Assembly: GCA_002315995.1 (NCBI GenBank) | Contig: DCHN01000093.1 | Coordinates: 17,715 to 36,431, forward strand | Direction: 5' to 3' | Origin: Bacteroidales bacterium UBA1751 | GTDB taxonomy: Bacteria; Bacteroidota; Bacteroidia; Bacteroidales; UBA932 | DNA: 18,717 nucleotides | In this document: piece after piece, positions 7,172-14,985 of the stretch | How positions within the stretch are numbered: the stretch's first letter is position 1 | Layout of the letters: every line of letters begins with the position of its first letter | Translations under genes and position numbers: made by a program | The notes under the pieces: generated by a model | What the model saw: the letters and a program-made list of their open reading frames with translations, nothing else | What the model was told of the DNA's origin: nothing | The model's database searches: none

Positions 7172-8164
7172 ATGGATAGCGTAAATATCAAAGAATTGAA
7201 TGACAGGATCCAGAAGGAGAGCGCTTTTGTGGATATCATATCCATGGAGATGAACAAGGTCATTGTTGGACAGAAGCATCTTGTTGAGTCACTTCTCATT
7301 GGAATGCTTGCCGACGGCCACATTCTCCTCGAGGGTATGCCTGGTCTTGCAAAGACCTTGGCCATTAACACTCTGGCCAACATTGTGGATGCAAAGTTCA
7401 GCAGAATACAGTTCACACCTGACCTTCTGCCAGCCGATGTAATAGGTACCCTCATATACAGCCAGAAGAGTGAGACATTCCAGGTAAAGCAGGGACCTAT
7501 CTTTGCCAACTTCGTATTGGCCGATGAGATTAACCGTTCACCTGCCAAGGTACAGTCGGCACTTCTGGAGGCAATGCAGGAGAGGCAGGTTACCATTGGC
7601 GACCAGACCTATCCGCTTCCTAAGCCATTCCTCGTAATGGCAACACAGAACCCGGTAGAGCAGGAGGGAACCTATCCGCTTCCTGAAGCACAGGTAGACC
7701 GTTTCATGCTCAAGGTTGTTGTCTCATATCCGAAGAAGGAGGAGGAGAGAATGATTATTCAGATGCACAATAGCGGCAGCTTCCCTAAAGCTTCAACAGT
7801 TCTCAAACCTGAGGATATTGTAAGGGCACGCAGCGTTGTGAAGGATGTTTACATGGACGAGAAGATTCAGAGATATATTGTTGACATTGTCTTTGCAACC
7901 AGAAATCCTGAGGAGTTCGGCCTGGGACAGTATAAGGATCTCATTGCATACGGTGCTTCTCCACGTGCCAGCATCTCTCTTGCAATGGCTGCAAAGGCAT
8001 ACGCATTCATAAAGAGAAGAGGTTACGTTGTTCCTGAAGATGTAAGAATCGTAAGCGAGGATGTCCTCCGTCACAGAATTGGTCTTACATACGAGGCTGA
8101 AGCTGAAAACGTGAAGACCACCGACATCATTACAGAAATCATTAATAAGGTTGAGGTTCCTTAG
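7172..8164 (+). CDS. moxR: MoxR-family AAA+ ATPase
   Basis: Cytoplasmic AAA+ chaperone-like ATPase; family members work with vWA-domain proteins encoded beside them to assemble or activate complexes. It has 330 residues. Walker A GMPGLAKT is at 55-62, Walker B VLADEI at 115-120, sensor 1 ATQN at 157-160, the arginine-finger region EAQVDRF at 172-178, and sensor 2 around Arg265 in GASPRASISLA. It is the first gene of an eight-gene operon; the DUF58 gene starts 6 bp after its stop. In Bacteroides fragilis the equivalent BatI operon affects oxygen tolerance (established literature), but the molecular role of MoxR there is unsettled. Confidence 0.96.
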   Translation: MDSVNIKELNDRIQKESAFVDIISMEMNKVIVGQKHLVESLLIGMLADGHILLEGMPGLAKTLAINTLANIVDAKFSRIQFTPDLLPADVIGTLIYSQKSETFQVKQGPIFANFVLADEINRSPAKVQSALLEAMQERQVTIGDQTYPLPKPFLVMATQNPVEQEGTYPLPEAQVDRFMLKVVVSYPKKEEERMIIQMHNSGSFPKASTVLKPEDIVRARSVVKDVYMDEKIQRYIVDIVFATRNPEEFGLGQYKDLIAYGASPRASISLAMAAKAYAFIKRRGYVVPEDVRIVSEDVLRHRIGLTYEAEAENVKTTDIITEIINKVEVP

Positions 8165-8170
8165 TAGATT

Positions 8171-9049
8171 ATGGAGAGCGATCTTTTAAAGAGGGTAAGG
8201 AAAATTGAGATAAAGACAAAGTCCCTGAGTCATCAGATCTTTGCCGGCGAATACCACTCCGCATTCAAGGGAAGGGGTATGGCATTCAGCGAGGTGCGTG
8301 AGTATCAGTACGGCGACGATGTGAGAAACATGGACTGGAACGTTACGGCCCGTTTGAGGAGTCCTTACGTCAAGGTCTTTGAAGAGGAGAGGGAACTTAC
8401 CGTTGTGCTCCTGGTTGATGTGAGTTCTTCCGGAATATTCGGAACGGATTCAAAGAGCAAAAGGGAGCTGATATCGGAGATTGCAGCAACACTTTCATTC
8501 TCGGCATCGGCCAATAACGATAAGGTGGGGGCACTCTTCTTCAGCTCGAAGATTGAGAAGTTCATTCCTCCAAAGAAGGGAAGAAGCCATTTGCTCATGA
8601 TTCTCCGTGAGCTTCTCGAGTACAAGCCGGAGAACGAGGGTACTGATATCTCGCAGGCCCTGAGGTTCCTTACCAATGCAATAAAGAAGAAGTGCAACGC
8701 TTTTCTGCTAAGTGACCTTCTTGATGTGAATGCCAACGGTAGCCCACGTTATGAGGAGGCACTGAAAATTGCTGTGAACAGGCACGATATATCTGTTATT
8801 AACGTCTATGACCCACGCGAGAGGGAACTTCCGAATGTGGGACTCATTCGCGTGAGGGACTCCGAGAGTGGCGAGACATTCCTTGCCGACACATCTAGCA
8901 GGCGTTTCCGCAATATGTACAGCCAGTGGAACCGCACGGTTACAGAGAGCGCCGTATCCCTGTTCCGCAGATATAATGTAAGCAGTGTCAGCGTTGCAAC
9001 AAATGGAGATTATGTAAAGGGGCTGCTTGCACTCTTTTCCGGAAGGTGA
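8171..9049 (+). CDS. DUF58 von Willebrand A-like protein
   Basis: A soluble partner protein typical of MoxR operons; its biochemical role is unknown. The 292-residue protein shows the DUF58 signature from about 33 to 74: a FKGRGMAFSEVREYQYGDD stretch, then MDWNVTARL and VKVFEEERE. A degenerate vWA fold follows with a DxSxS metal-site motif (DVSSS at 83-87) and a later acidic strand (LLSDLLDV). It has no signal peptide or membrane segment, so it should be cytosolic, next to MoxR. The start lies 6 bp after the moxR stop without a Shine-Dalgarno. A 36-bp gap follows, containing a tiny 4-bp-stem hairpin. Confidence 0.95.
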   Translation: MESDLLKRVRKIEIKTKSLSHQIFAGEYHSAFKGRGMAFSEVREYQYGDDVRNMDWNVTARLRSPYVKVFEEERELTVVLLVDVSSSGIFGTDSKSKRELISEIAATLSFSASANNDKVGALFFSSKIEKFIPPKKGRSHLLMILRELLEYKPENEGTDISQALRFLTNAIKKKCNAFLLSDLLDVNANGSPRYEEALKIAVNRHDISVINVYDPRERELPNVGLIRVRDSESGETFLADTSSRRFRNMYSQWNRTVTESAVSLFRRYNVSSVSVATNGDYVKGLLALFSGR

Positions 9050-9085
9050 TTATATGAATTTTACCGCTGAGGCGGCATTTGTGAT

Positions 9086-10252
9086 ATGTTCAGAAATTAT
9101 TTGAAATTTTTCTTTTCTACTGCGATAGTTTCACTCCTTCTTCCGTTGGGAGTTGAAGCCGCGGCTTGTGACGGAGCATCTTGCGGAGTTGACAGGTTCC
9201 GTGGTGCTGAGCCTCAGAACGGGGAGAACGGACGCTCGCAGGTGAAGAGCTCAACCATTTCAAAGGACTCCATTCTCATTGGAGACCAGGTGATATGGAA
9301 AAGTGTCATTGACTTTCCAAAGTGTGACTCAATAGTTGTTGAGCCATACTCCAGGATACTTGCCGAAGACAGTGTTGCCAACAAGGTTGAGGTTGTTGCT
9401 GAGTTTGTGCTCGATACTGCAAAGCTCAAGACCCTGGCCGGAGAGATTGAGGCCAAGGTGATTCTCACCTCTTTTGACAGCGGAAGTTTCCAGCTTCCCG
9501 CTCCTCAAATAGCATATTTCACTGATGGTAATCTTCACTATATAGATTTTGAAAATACCCCTAAACTTGAGGTCAACACCATTCAGGTTGACACAACAGG
9601 ATTCGAGGTGAAGCCTATTAAGGGTCAGATACGTTATCCTGTTACATTCAAGGAGATTCTTCCTTGGATTCTGCTTGTTCTGGGAGTAGCCGCATTGGTA
9701 TGGCTCGGCTGGTGGCTTGTGAAGAGATATCTCAAGAAGAAGAGAGAGCGTGAAATTCAGGATCCTCCTCATATTGTAGCCCTCAGGGAACTCGACAGAA
9801 TCAGAAGTGAGGAGCTTTGGCAGAAGGGAGAGGAGAAGGTCTTCTATTCAGATGTCACAGATGCCCTCAGACGTTACATTGAGAAGATGTACGGGGTGAG
9901 TGCCATGGAGAAGACAACCGCACAGATATTTGACGAGCTCAAGGATTGCGCTCTGCCTCAGGCTCGCTTCGACGAGCTGCATCAGCTCTTCCAAATGGCG
10001 GATCTTGTGAAGTTTGCCAAGATGGTTCCTGACAAGGCGGAGAACGAGAGCGTCATTCCTACATCGGTAAGGTTTGTGAACGACACCTACGAGCAGTATC
10101 TTGAGAAGTTGGCCGAAGAGGAGCGCAAAGCCAAGGAGAAGGAGGCCAAGGAGTCGGCTGAAAAGTCAGAGGTGCCAGGCAGTGAGCCAAGGCATCCTGG
10201 AAACGGACGCAATCTGCAAGATTTTGAAAAAAATGATGGTGAGACAAAATAG
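9086..10252 (+). CDS. Membrane-anchored Bat-operon protein, DUF4381-like
   Basis: Function unknown; a gene of this kind commonly sits between the DUF58 gene and batA in Bacteroidota. In 388 residues: an N-terminal signal peptide (hydrophobic 8-22, likely cleavage near VEA/A), a periplasmic beta-rich domain (about 50-180), one transmembrane helix at 191-213 followed by the basic KRYLKKKRER, then a cytoplasmic helical domain (LRELDRI...FYSDVTDALRRYIEKMYG, 232-340) that resembles the C-terminal part of DUF4381. The Lys/Glu-rich tail (340-365) probably forms a coiled coil. The cytosolic domain is similar in layout to the BatD tail, suggesting both talk to MoxR or DUF58 (inference). The Cys after the signal peptide (AAAC) is a poor lipobox, so I do not call a lipoprotein. 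Confidence 0.85.
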   Translation: MFRNYLKFFFSTAIVSLLLPLGVEAAACDGASCGVDRFRGAEPQNGENGRSQVKSSTISKDSILIGDQVIWKSVIDFPKCDSIVVEPYSRILAEDSVANKVEVVAEFVLDTAKLKTLAGEIEAKVILTSFDSGSFQLPAPQIAYFTDGNLHYIDFENTPKLEVNTIQVDTTGFEVKPIKGQIRYPVTFKEILPWILLVLGVAALVWLGWWLVKRYLKKKREREIQDPPHIVALRELDRIRSEELWQKGEEKVFYSDVTDALRRYIEKMYGVSAMEKTTAQIFDELKDCALPQARFDELHQLFQMADLVKFAKMVPDKAENESVIPTSVRFVNDTYEQYLEKLAEEERKAKEKEAKESAEKSEVPGSEPRHPGNGRNLQDFEKNDGETK

Positions 10253-10258
10253 GGAGGG
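10252..10258 (+). promoter_or_regulatory. Strong Shine-Dalgarno for batA
   Basis: GGGAGGG starts at the last base of the preceding stop codon and lies 7 bases before the batA ATG. Strong Shine-Dalgarno sequences are uncommon in Bacteroidota and absent from most genes in this window. Confidence 0.7.
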
Positions 10259-10265
10259 CTGAAGT

Positions 10266-11255
10266 ATGTTTTTTGAATATCCGAATCTTCTGTGGTTGCT
10301 TTTGCTGCTGATTCCTATAGTTGCCCTTTATGTCTATAGGGAGCTGAAGGGATTCAGACCATATCTGCTTGTTCCAACCATTATGCCTTGGAAGAGCAGA
10401 GTGGGGTGGTGGAGCAGAATATTGATGCATCTTCCTTTTGCCCTCAGATGTATTGCGCTTGCTGCAATTATTGTGGCAATTGCCCGTCCAAGGTCAAGTT
10501 CATCGTTTGAGAGAACAGACACTGAGGGTATTGATATAATGCTGGCAATGGACGTTTCAACCAGTATGCTTGCCCGTGACTTCACACCTGACCGTATCAA
10601 CGCCGCAAAGGATATAGCAATAAAATTCATTTCGGAGCGTCCTTCAGACCGAATTGGAATTGCCGTTTTTGCAGGTGAGAGCTATACACAGTCGCCTCTT
10701 ACCACAGACAGGGCAACCCTTATTAACCTTATGAAGGAGATTAACTGTGGAATCATTGAAGACGGTACTGCAATTGGAAACGGTCTTGCAACCGCAGTTG
10801 CACGTCTCAAGGATTCTGATGCCAAGAGCAAGGTTGTGATTCTCCTTACAGATGGTGTGAACAACTCCGGTGAAATATCTCCGCAAATGGCCGCTGAAAT
10901 TGCCAAGACTTTTGGAATAAGGGTATATACAATTGGTGTTGGAGCAATGGGAACTGCACCATATCCGGTTCAGACACCATTCGGAATTGAACTTCAGCAA
11001 ATTGAGGTTCAGATTGACGAGGAGTTGCTGGAGAATATTGCCGAGCAGACCGATGGAAAATATTTCAGAGCTACCGACAATACCAAGCTTCTGGAAATCT
11101 ATGCAGAAATCAACAAGATGGAGAAGACCAAAACTCTGGTTGACTCCTTCCCTATATACAAGGAGCTCTTTATGTTCTATGCTCTCATAGCACTGGCGGC
11201 ACTTGCCTTGGAGCTTCTTCTCAAGTGGTTTGTTGTAAGGGAAATGCCGCAATAG
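10266..11255 (+). CDS. batA: BatA, membrane vWA-domain protein
   Basis: Component of the Bat (Bacteroides aerotolerance) complex at the inner membrane. It has 329 residues: transmembrane helices at about 7-24 and 56-74, a von Willebrand A domain of about 88-285 with the complete MIDAS set (DVSTS at 96-100, TTD in SPLTTDRATL, Asp in LLTDGVNNSG), and a last helix at about 299-323. Basic residues after helix 1 (YRELKGFR) suggest that loop is cytoplasmic and the vWA domain periplasmic. It pairs with BatB, whose vWA domain is a paralogue. batB starts 12 bp downstream. Confidence 0.94.
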   Translation: MFFEYPNLLWLLLLLIPIVALYVYRELKGFRPYLLVPTIMPWKSRVGWWSRILMHLPFALRCIALAAIIVAIARPRSSSSFERTDTEGIDIMLAMDVSTSMLARDFTPDRINAAKDIAIKFISERPSDRIGIAVFAGESYTQSPLTTDRATLINLMKEINCGIIEDGTAIGNGLATAVARLKDSDAKSKVVILLTDGVNNSGEISPQMAAEIAKTFGIRVYTIGVGAMGTAPYPVQTPFGIELQQIEVQIDEELLENIAEQTDGKYFRATDNTKLLEIYAEINKMEKTKTLVDSFPIYKELFMFYALIALAALALELLLKWFVVREMPQ

Positions 11256-11259
11256 GAGG
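11254..11259 (+). promoter_or_regulatory. Consensus Shine-Dalgarno for batB
   Basis: AGGAGG overlaps the batA stop codon (TAG at 11253-11255) and ends 8 bases before the batB ATG. A perfect anti-16S match is unusual for this phylum and suggests that batB translation follows batA termination by re-initiation. Confidence 0.75.
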
Positions 11260-11267
11260 GAAAGAAA

Positions 11268-13079
11268 ATGATAATATTCGCACAATATCAATATTTGCTT
11301 CTTATACTGCTTGTGCCGGTACTCTTCATACTCTACTGGCTCAATCGCAGGAACAACAGGCGCAGAGTGGCCAAATTGGGAGATCCTGCGCTTATGGACA
11401 AGCTTATGCCTTCTCGCCCGAAGGGTAAGGGGTATGTCAAGCTCGCATTTTTCTCGCTGGCATGGATATTCTTCTCAATAGGTCTGGCGCGCCCTCAAAT
11501 AGGTGCCCGCCTTATGGAGAACAGCAAGAAGGGTTCTGAGATTATAATTGCACTTGACGTATCGAACTCAATGATGGCCGAAGATTACTCGCCAAACAGG
11601 CTCGAACGTGCAAAACTTGCAATTTCACGTCTTGTTGACAAGCTCTCTGGAGACCGAATAGGTCTGGTGATTTTTGCAGGCGAGTCTTTCGTGCAGCTTC
11701 CAATTACCACCGACTACGTATCTGCCAAGGTCTTTCTCAAGTCCATTTCACCGGAAAGCGTTTCAATACAGGGAACGGCATTGGCTGACGCTATCCGCAC
11801 TGGTATGCGGAGTTTCAGCGGAGAGGGGCAGATGGCAACCGGAAACAAGGCAATAATCATTATTACCGATGGCGAGAATCACGAAGATGACCCGGTTGTG
11901 GCGGCTTCTGAGGCTGCGGCGGAGGGTATTAAGGTCTTTACAATTGGAGTAGGTACACCGGAGGGAAAACTGATTCCTATGGGGGACGGCAGTTTTATGA
12001 AGGACCGCGACGGCAACAATGTTGTAACCAAGCTCGATGAAACCACACTCATGGAGATAGCGCAGGCCGGCGATGGAGCATACGTGCGTGCGGGCAACAC
12101 CGAGTTCGGCCTGAACCCTATTATTGATGAGCTTAAGGAGCTGCAGAGTCAGGAGTACAAATCGCAGGTCTTTGAGGAGTTTGATGAACAGTATATGTAT
12201 TTCTTTGCAGTAGCGCTATTTTTCTTCATTCTGGAGTTTCTTATTGGAAACCGCGCGGCACGGCGCAGACTTTTTGCGGTTGTCGGATTCATTCTGCTCA
12301 GTGGAATGGTTACCAATGCTTCAGCACAGCTCGATAGAAGCGAGGTCCGTAAGGGCAATCGTCTCTTCAACAAGAACAATTACAGGGAGGCTGAGGTTGA
12401 GTACAGAAAGGGTCTTATAAAAGACTCACTCTCACTGGCTTCAAATTATAATTTGGCTTCAGTTCTCTATTTGGGTAATGATGCTGCATCTGCCCAGAAG
12501 AATCTTGAGGCGGTAAAGGATACCGTTTCAAGAATTCCAAATATGATTGACTGGAAAAAGGGGCGTGCTGTAAACAAGAAGAGTGCTCCGGCCGATTTCT
12601 ATCACAATTTGGGAAATGTTTATGTCAAGCAGAAGAACTGGCAGGGTGCCGTTGATGCATACAAGAACAGCCTGAGACGTAATCCTACTGATATGGATAC
12701 CAAGACCAATCTGGCGTATGCCCAGAAGATGCTGAAGGACCAGCAACAGAATCAGGATCAGAATCAGCAGAACCAGAATAACGACCAGAATCAGGACCAG
12801 AATAAAGATCAGAATCAGAACCAGGATCAAAACAAGGACAATAATCAGGATCAGAACAAGGATCAGAACAAAGATCAGAATCAGGACCAAAATCAGGATC
12901 AGAATAAGGACAACAACCAGAATCAGGATCAGAATCAGCAGAACCAGCCTCAGATGTCACCTCAGGCAGCCGAGCAGATGCTTCAGGCAATGCAGGCAAA
13001 GGAGGATGATACTCAGGATAAGGTGAAGAAGGAGAAGGCAAAGATGGTTGCAACCCGTCAGAAGGAGAAGAATTGGTAA
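11268..13079 (+). CDS. batB: BatB-BatC fusion: vWA protein joined to a periplasmic TPR protein
   Basis: In Bacteroides, BatB (~340 aa) and BatC (~240 aa) are separate; here one 603-residue frame covers both. BatB part: helices at about 7-25 and 59-74, vWA domain about 90-290 with MIDAS DVSNS (97-101), ITTD (146-149) and ITDGEN (199-204), and a third helix at 310-327. A basic patch (NRAARRR, 328-334) leads into a fourth hydrophobic segment (335-349) ending TNASAQ, which looks exactly like BatC's signal peptide and cleavage site (ASA/Q, 351-354). BatC part: TPR helices at about 357-490, an Asn/Gln/Asp/Lys-rich tract at 491-560, and a conserved tail ending KEKNW. The positive-inside rule puts both the vWA domain and the TPR domain in the periplasm. 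No ATG/GTG/TTG exists just ahead of the internal signal that could start BatC separately with its full hydrophobic core. Confidence 0.94.
   Translation: MIIFAQYQYLLLILLVPVLFILYWLNRRNNRRRVAKLGDPALMDKLMPSRPKGKGYVKLAFFSLAWIFFSIGLARPQIGARLMENSKKGSEIIIALDVSNSMMAEDYSPNRLERAKLAISRLVDKLSGDRIGLVIFAGESFVQLPITTDYVSAKVFLKSISPESVSIQGTALADAIRTGMRSFSGEGQMATGNKAIIIITDGENHEDDPVVAASEAAAEGIKVFTIGVGTPEGKLIPMGDGSFMKDRDGNNVVTKLDETTLMEIAQAGDGAYVRAGNTEFGLNPIIDELKELQSQEYKSQVFEEFDEQYMYFFAVALFFFILEFLIGNRAARRRLFAVVGFILLSGMVTNASAQLDRSEVRKGNRLFNKNNYREAEVEYRKGLIKDSLSLASNYNLASVLYLGNDAASAQKNLEAVKDTVSRIPNMIDWKKGRAVNKKSAPADFYHNLGNVYVKQKNWQGAVDAYKNSLRRNPTDMDTKTNLAYAQKMLKDQQQNQDQNQQNQNNDQNQDQNKDQNQNQDQNKDNNQDQNKDQNKDQNQDQNQDQNKDNNQNQDQNQQNQPQMSPQAAEQMLQAMQAKEDDTQDKVKKEKAKMVATRQKEKNW
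12738..12947 (+). repeat. QNQD-type low-complexity coding repeat in BatC
   Basis: Residues 491-560 of the BatB-BatC fusion consist only of Gln, Asn, Asp and Lys, in loose 4-6 residue units such as QNQD, QNKD and QDQN. The DNA unit (about CAGAATCAGGAT) varies at third positions (CAG/CAA, AAT/AAC, GAT/GAC, AAG/AAA). The tract is therefore old or kept by selection at the protein level rather than being a fresh slippage array. It is a flexible, hydrophilic linker in the predicted periplasm. Antisense reading of it creates spurious Val/Leu/Ile ORFs. Confidence 0.9.
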
Positions 13080-13112
13080 CGGTAAATTTGATTATAGAAT
13101 AGACAATATATT

Positions 13113-14975
13113 ATGAAGTCGGGAAAAAGGAGTTTATTGAAGTTTGTGGTGTTGGCGGTGTGCCTCTTCTCCTCAATAGGAGTGTGGGGCCAGTCGTTTT
13201 CAGTTGACGCACCGAACGTTGTTGGGGTTGGAGAGGTGTTCCAGATTGTTTACACGGCAGATGCCGATGTAGATGAATTCGTGAAGCCATCGCTCTCGGG
13301 TCTTACCCTTCTGGCCGGTCCTACACCATCCAGAATGCAGAGTTACAGCAGCATCAATGGAAAGACCTCTTCGTCGCTGCAAATAAGTTACACCATTGTG
13401 GTGAGGGCAACTGCTGCTGGAAAGGCGAAGGTCTCGCCAGCTTCCGTGAAGATAAATGGAAGGACCCTCTCATCAAGGGCTCTTGACATTGATGTTGTTG
13501 CCGATGGTTCAAGCGCGGCGGCTTCCCAGCCATCTTCATCTTCACAGAGCCAGCACAGCCAGCAGAGCGAGAGCAGCAGCTCTTCGACGGGTCAGATTTC
13601 ATCTTCCGATGCTTTTCTCAATCTGGCAATAAGCAGAGGCTCCGTTGTAAAGGGAGAGCCTGTGGTTGTAACACTCAAGCTTTATGTGAAGAATGTGAAC
13701 ATATCCGGTTTTGAGGATGTGAAATTCCCTGTATTCAACGGCTTCTGGAGTCAGGAGCTGGAGGTTCCACAGAATATAAGTTTCGTAAGGGAGAACTACA
13801 ACGGGCAGATATACAACTCTGCTGTTTTGCGTAAATGGGTTTTGCTCCCGCAGAAAACAGGCTCCATTACAATTGATCCGGCGGAGATTGTGTGCCAGTT
13901 TCAGGTGAGGGCAGGAGGTGGAAGAAGAAGTATGTTCGACGACTTCTTCGATTCATACCAAATGGTTAAGAAGAGACTCTTTACAAAGTCAGTTACAATA
14001 AACGTCAGGAATCTTCCGCAGCCAGCACCTGCAGACTTCGGCGGTGGAGTAGGCCAGCTCTCAATGAAGGTTTCACTCGGGCGCGACAGCATACCTGCGC
14101 ATGAGGCGGGAACAATTACTGTTGAACTCAACGGAAGCGGTAACCTGAACCTGCTTGAGGCTCCAAAGATTCAGATTCCTTCTGACTTTGAGCAGTATGA
14201 TATGAAGACCACCAACAACTATTCAAATGGTGCTGCTGGAATGAGTGGAAGCAGGACATTCGAGTTCCCGTTCATTCCTAGAAGTGAGGGCGTGTTTGAA
14301 ATACCCGCGGTTACATACTCATATTACAACATCAAATCCGGCAAATATGAGACTCTCAAGAGCCAGCCTCTCACTATAAAGGTTACCAAGGGAAGTGCAA
14401 CTTCAGCAGGAAATACAGTAATAAGTGGAATGAGTAAACAGGCGGTGGCCAACCTTGGAAGTGACATAAGGTATATATCCAATGCATCTGCCTCTTTCTC
14501 CAACAAGGGCAAGCAGTTCATTGGCTCCCTGCTCTTCTTTGCATGCATAGCTCTGCTTGTACTGCTCGTATGGGCTGGAGATCTTCTTCTTTGCAGACGT
14601 GCCCGCCTGAAGGGTGATGTGAGAAGAACAGCCAACAGAAAGGCCAATAAGGTTGCCAACGCAAGGCTCAAGAGCGCTTCTGCTTACCTTGCCAAAGATC
14701 TTGGAAGTGCCTTCTACGAAGAGTTGCACAAAGCCTTGCTCGGATATGTTTCTGACAAGCTTGCAATAAAGTTCGCTGACATGCAGCGAGATACTATTGA
14801 GCAGACGCTCGTTTCACATAATATTGAACCTGAGACAATAGGCAGTTTCATGGAGCTGCTTGACGAGTGCGAAATGGCCCGGTACTCTTCATCTGCAGCA
14901 TACGAGCATTCGGCAATGCAGGCACAGTTCAGCAAGGCGGTTGAGACCATATCATCATTTGAAAACAAATTGTAA
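13113..14975 (+). CDS. batD: BatD, membrane-anchored Ig-like protein
   Basis: Large subunit of the Bat complex with beta-rich periplasmic domains. In 620 residues: Sec signal peptide (core 9-21, cleavage near VWG/Q at 24-27), a first beta-sandwich domain (28-130), a Ser/Gln-rich linker (132-165), further beta-rich domains (166-425), one transmembrane helix (469-494) followed by CRRAR, and a helical cytoplasmic tail (520-620) with FYEELHKALLGYVSDKL. The tail resembles that of the 388-residue protein encoded at 9086. The signal peptide supports the ATG at 13113, 33 bp after batB-batC; no Shine-Dalgarno is seen. batE starts 10 bp after the stop. Confidence 0.93.
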   Translation: MKSGKRSLLKFVVLAVCLFSSIGVWGQSFSVDAPNVVGVGEVFQIVYTADADVDEFVKPSLSGLTLLAGPTPSRMQSYSSINGKTSSSLQISYTIVVRATAAGKAKVSPASVKINGRTLSSRALDIDVVADGSSAAASQPSSSSQSQHSQQSESSSSSTGQISSSDAFLNLAISRGSVVKGEPVVVTLKLYVKNVNISGFEDVKFPVFNGFWSQELEVPQNISFVRENYNGQIYNSAVLRKWVLLPQKTGSITIDPAEIVCQFQVRAGGGRRSMFDDFFDSYQMVKKRLFTKSVTINVRNLPQPAPADFGGGVGQLSMKVSLGRDSIPAHEAGTITVELNGSGNLNLLEAPKIQIPSDFEQYDMKTTNNYSNGAAGMSGSRTFEFPFIPRSEGVFEIPAVTYSYYNIKSGKYETLKSQPLTIKVTKGSATSAGNTVISGMSKQAVANLGSDIRYISNASASFSNKGKQFIGSLLFFACIALLVLLVWAGDLLLCRRARLKGDVRRTANRKANKVANARLKSASAYLAKDLGSAFYEELHKALLGYVSDKLAIKFADMQRDTIEQTLVSHNIEPETIGSFMELLDECEMARYSSSAAYEHSAMQAQFSKAVETISSFENKL

Positions 14976-14985
14976 CGGTAATATC

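Noticed and set aside
9064..9075. Hairpin CCGC-TGAG-GCGG before the 388-codon gene
   Set aside because: Only four base pairs and no T-run; too weak to call a terminator or attenuator.
10644..11291. 215-codon minus-strand ORF across batA and the start of batB
   Set aside because: Shadow of the vWA codons; no family features.
12528..12890. 120-codon minus-strand ORF rich in Val, Leu and Ile, resembling a membrane protein
   Set aside because: It is the antisense of the Gln/Asn/Asp codon tract of BatC; the hydrophobic repeats are a codon-complement artefact.
12738..12947. Possible CRISPR-like repeat array
   Set aside because: The units are short, contiguous, in frame and code for protein; there are no spacers.
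14860..14985. Upstream extension of batE to an ATG at 14860
   Set aside because: It would lie inside batD and bury the batE signal peptide; the ATG at 14986 is the natural start.
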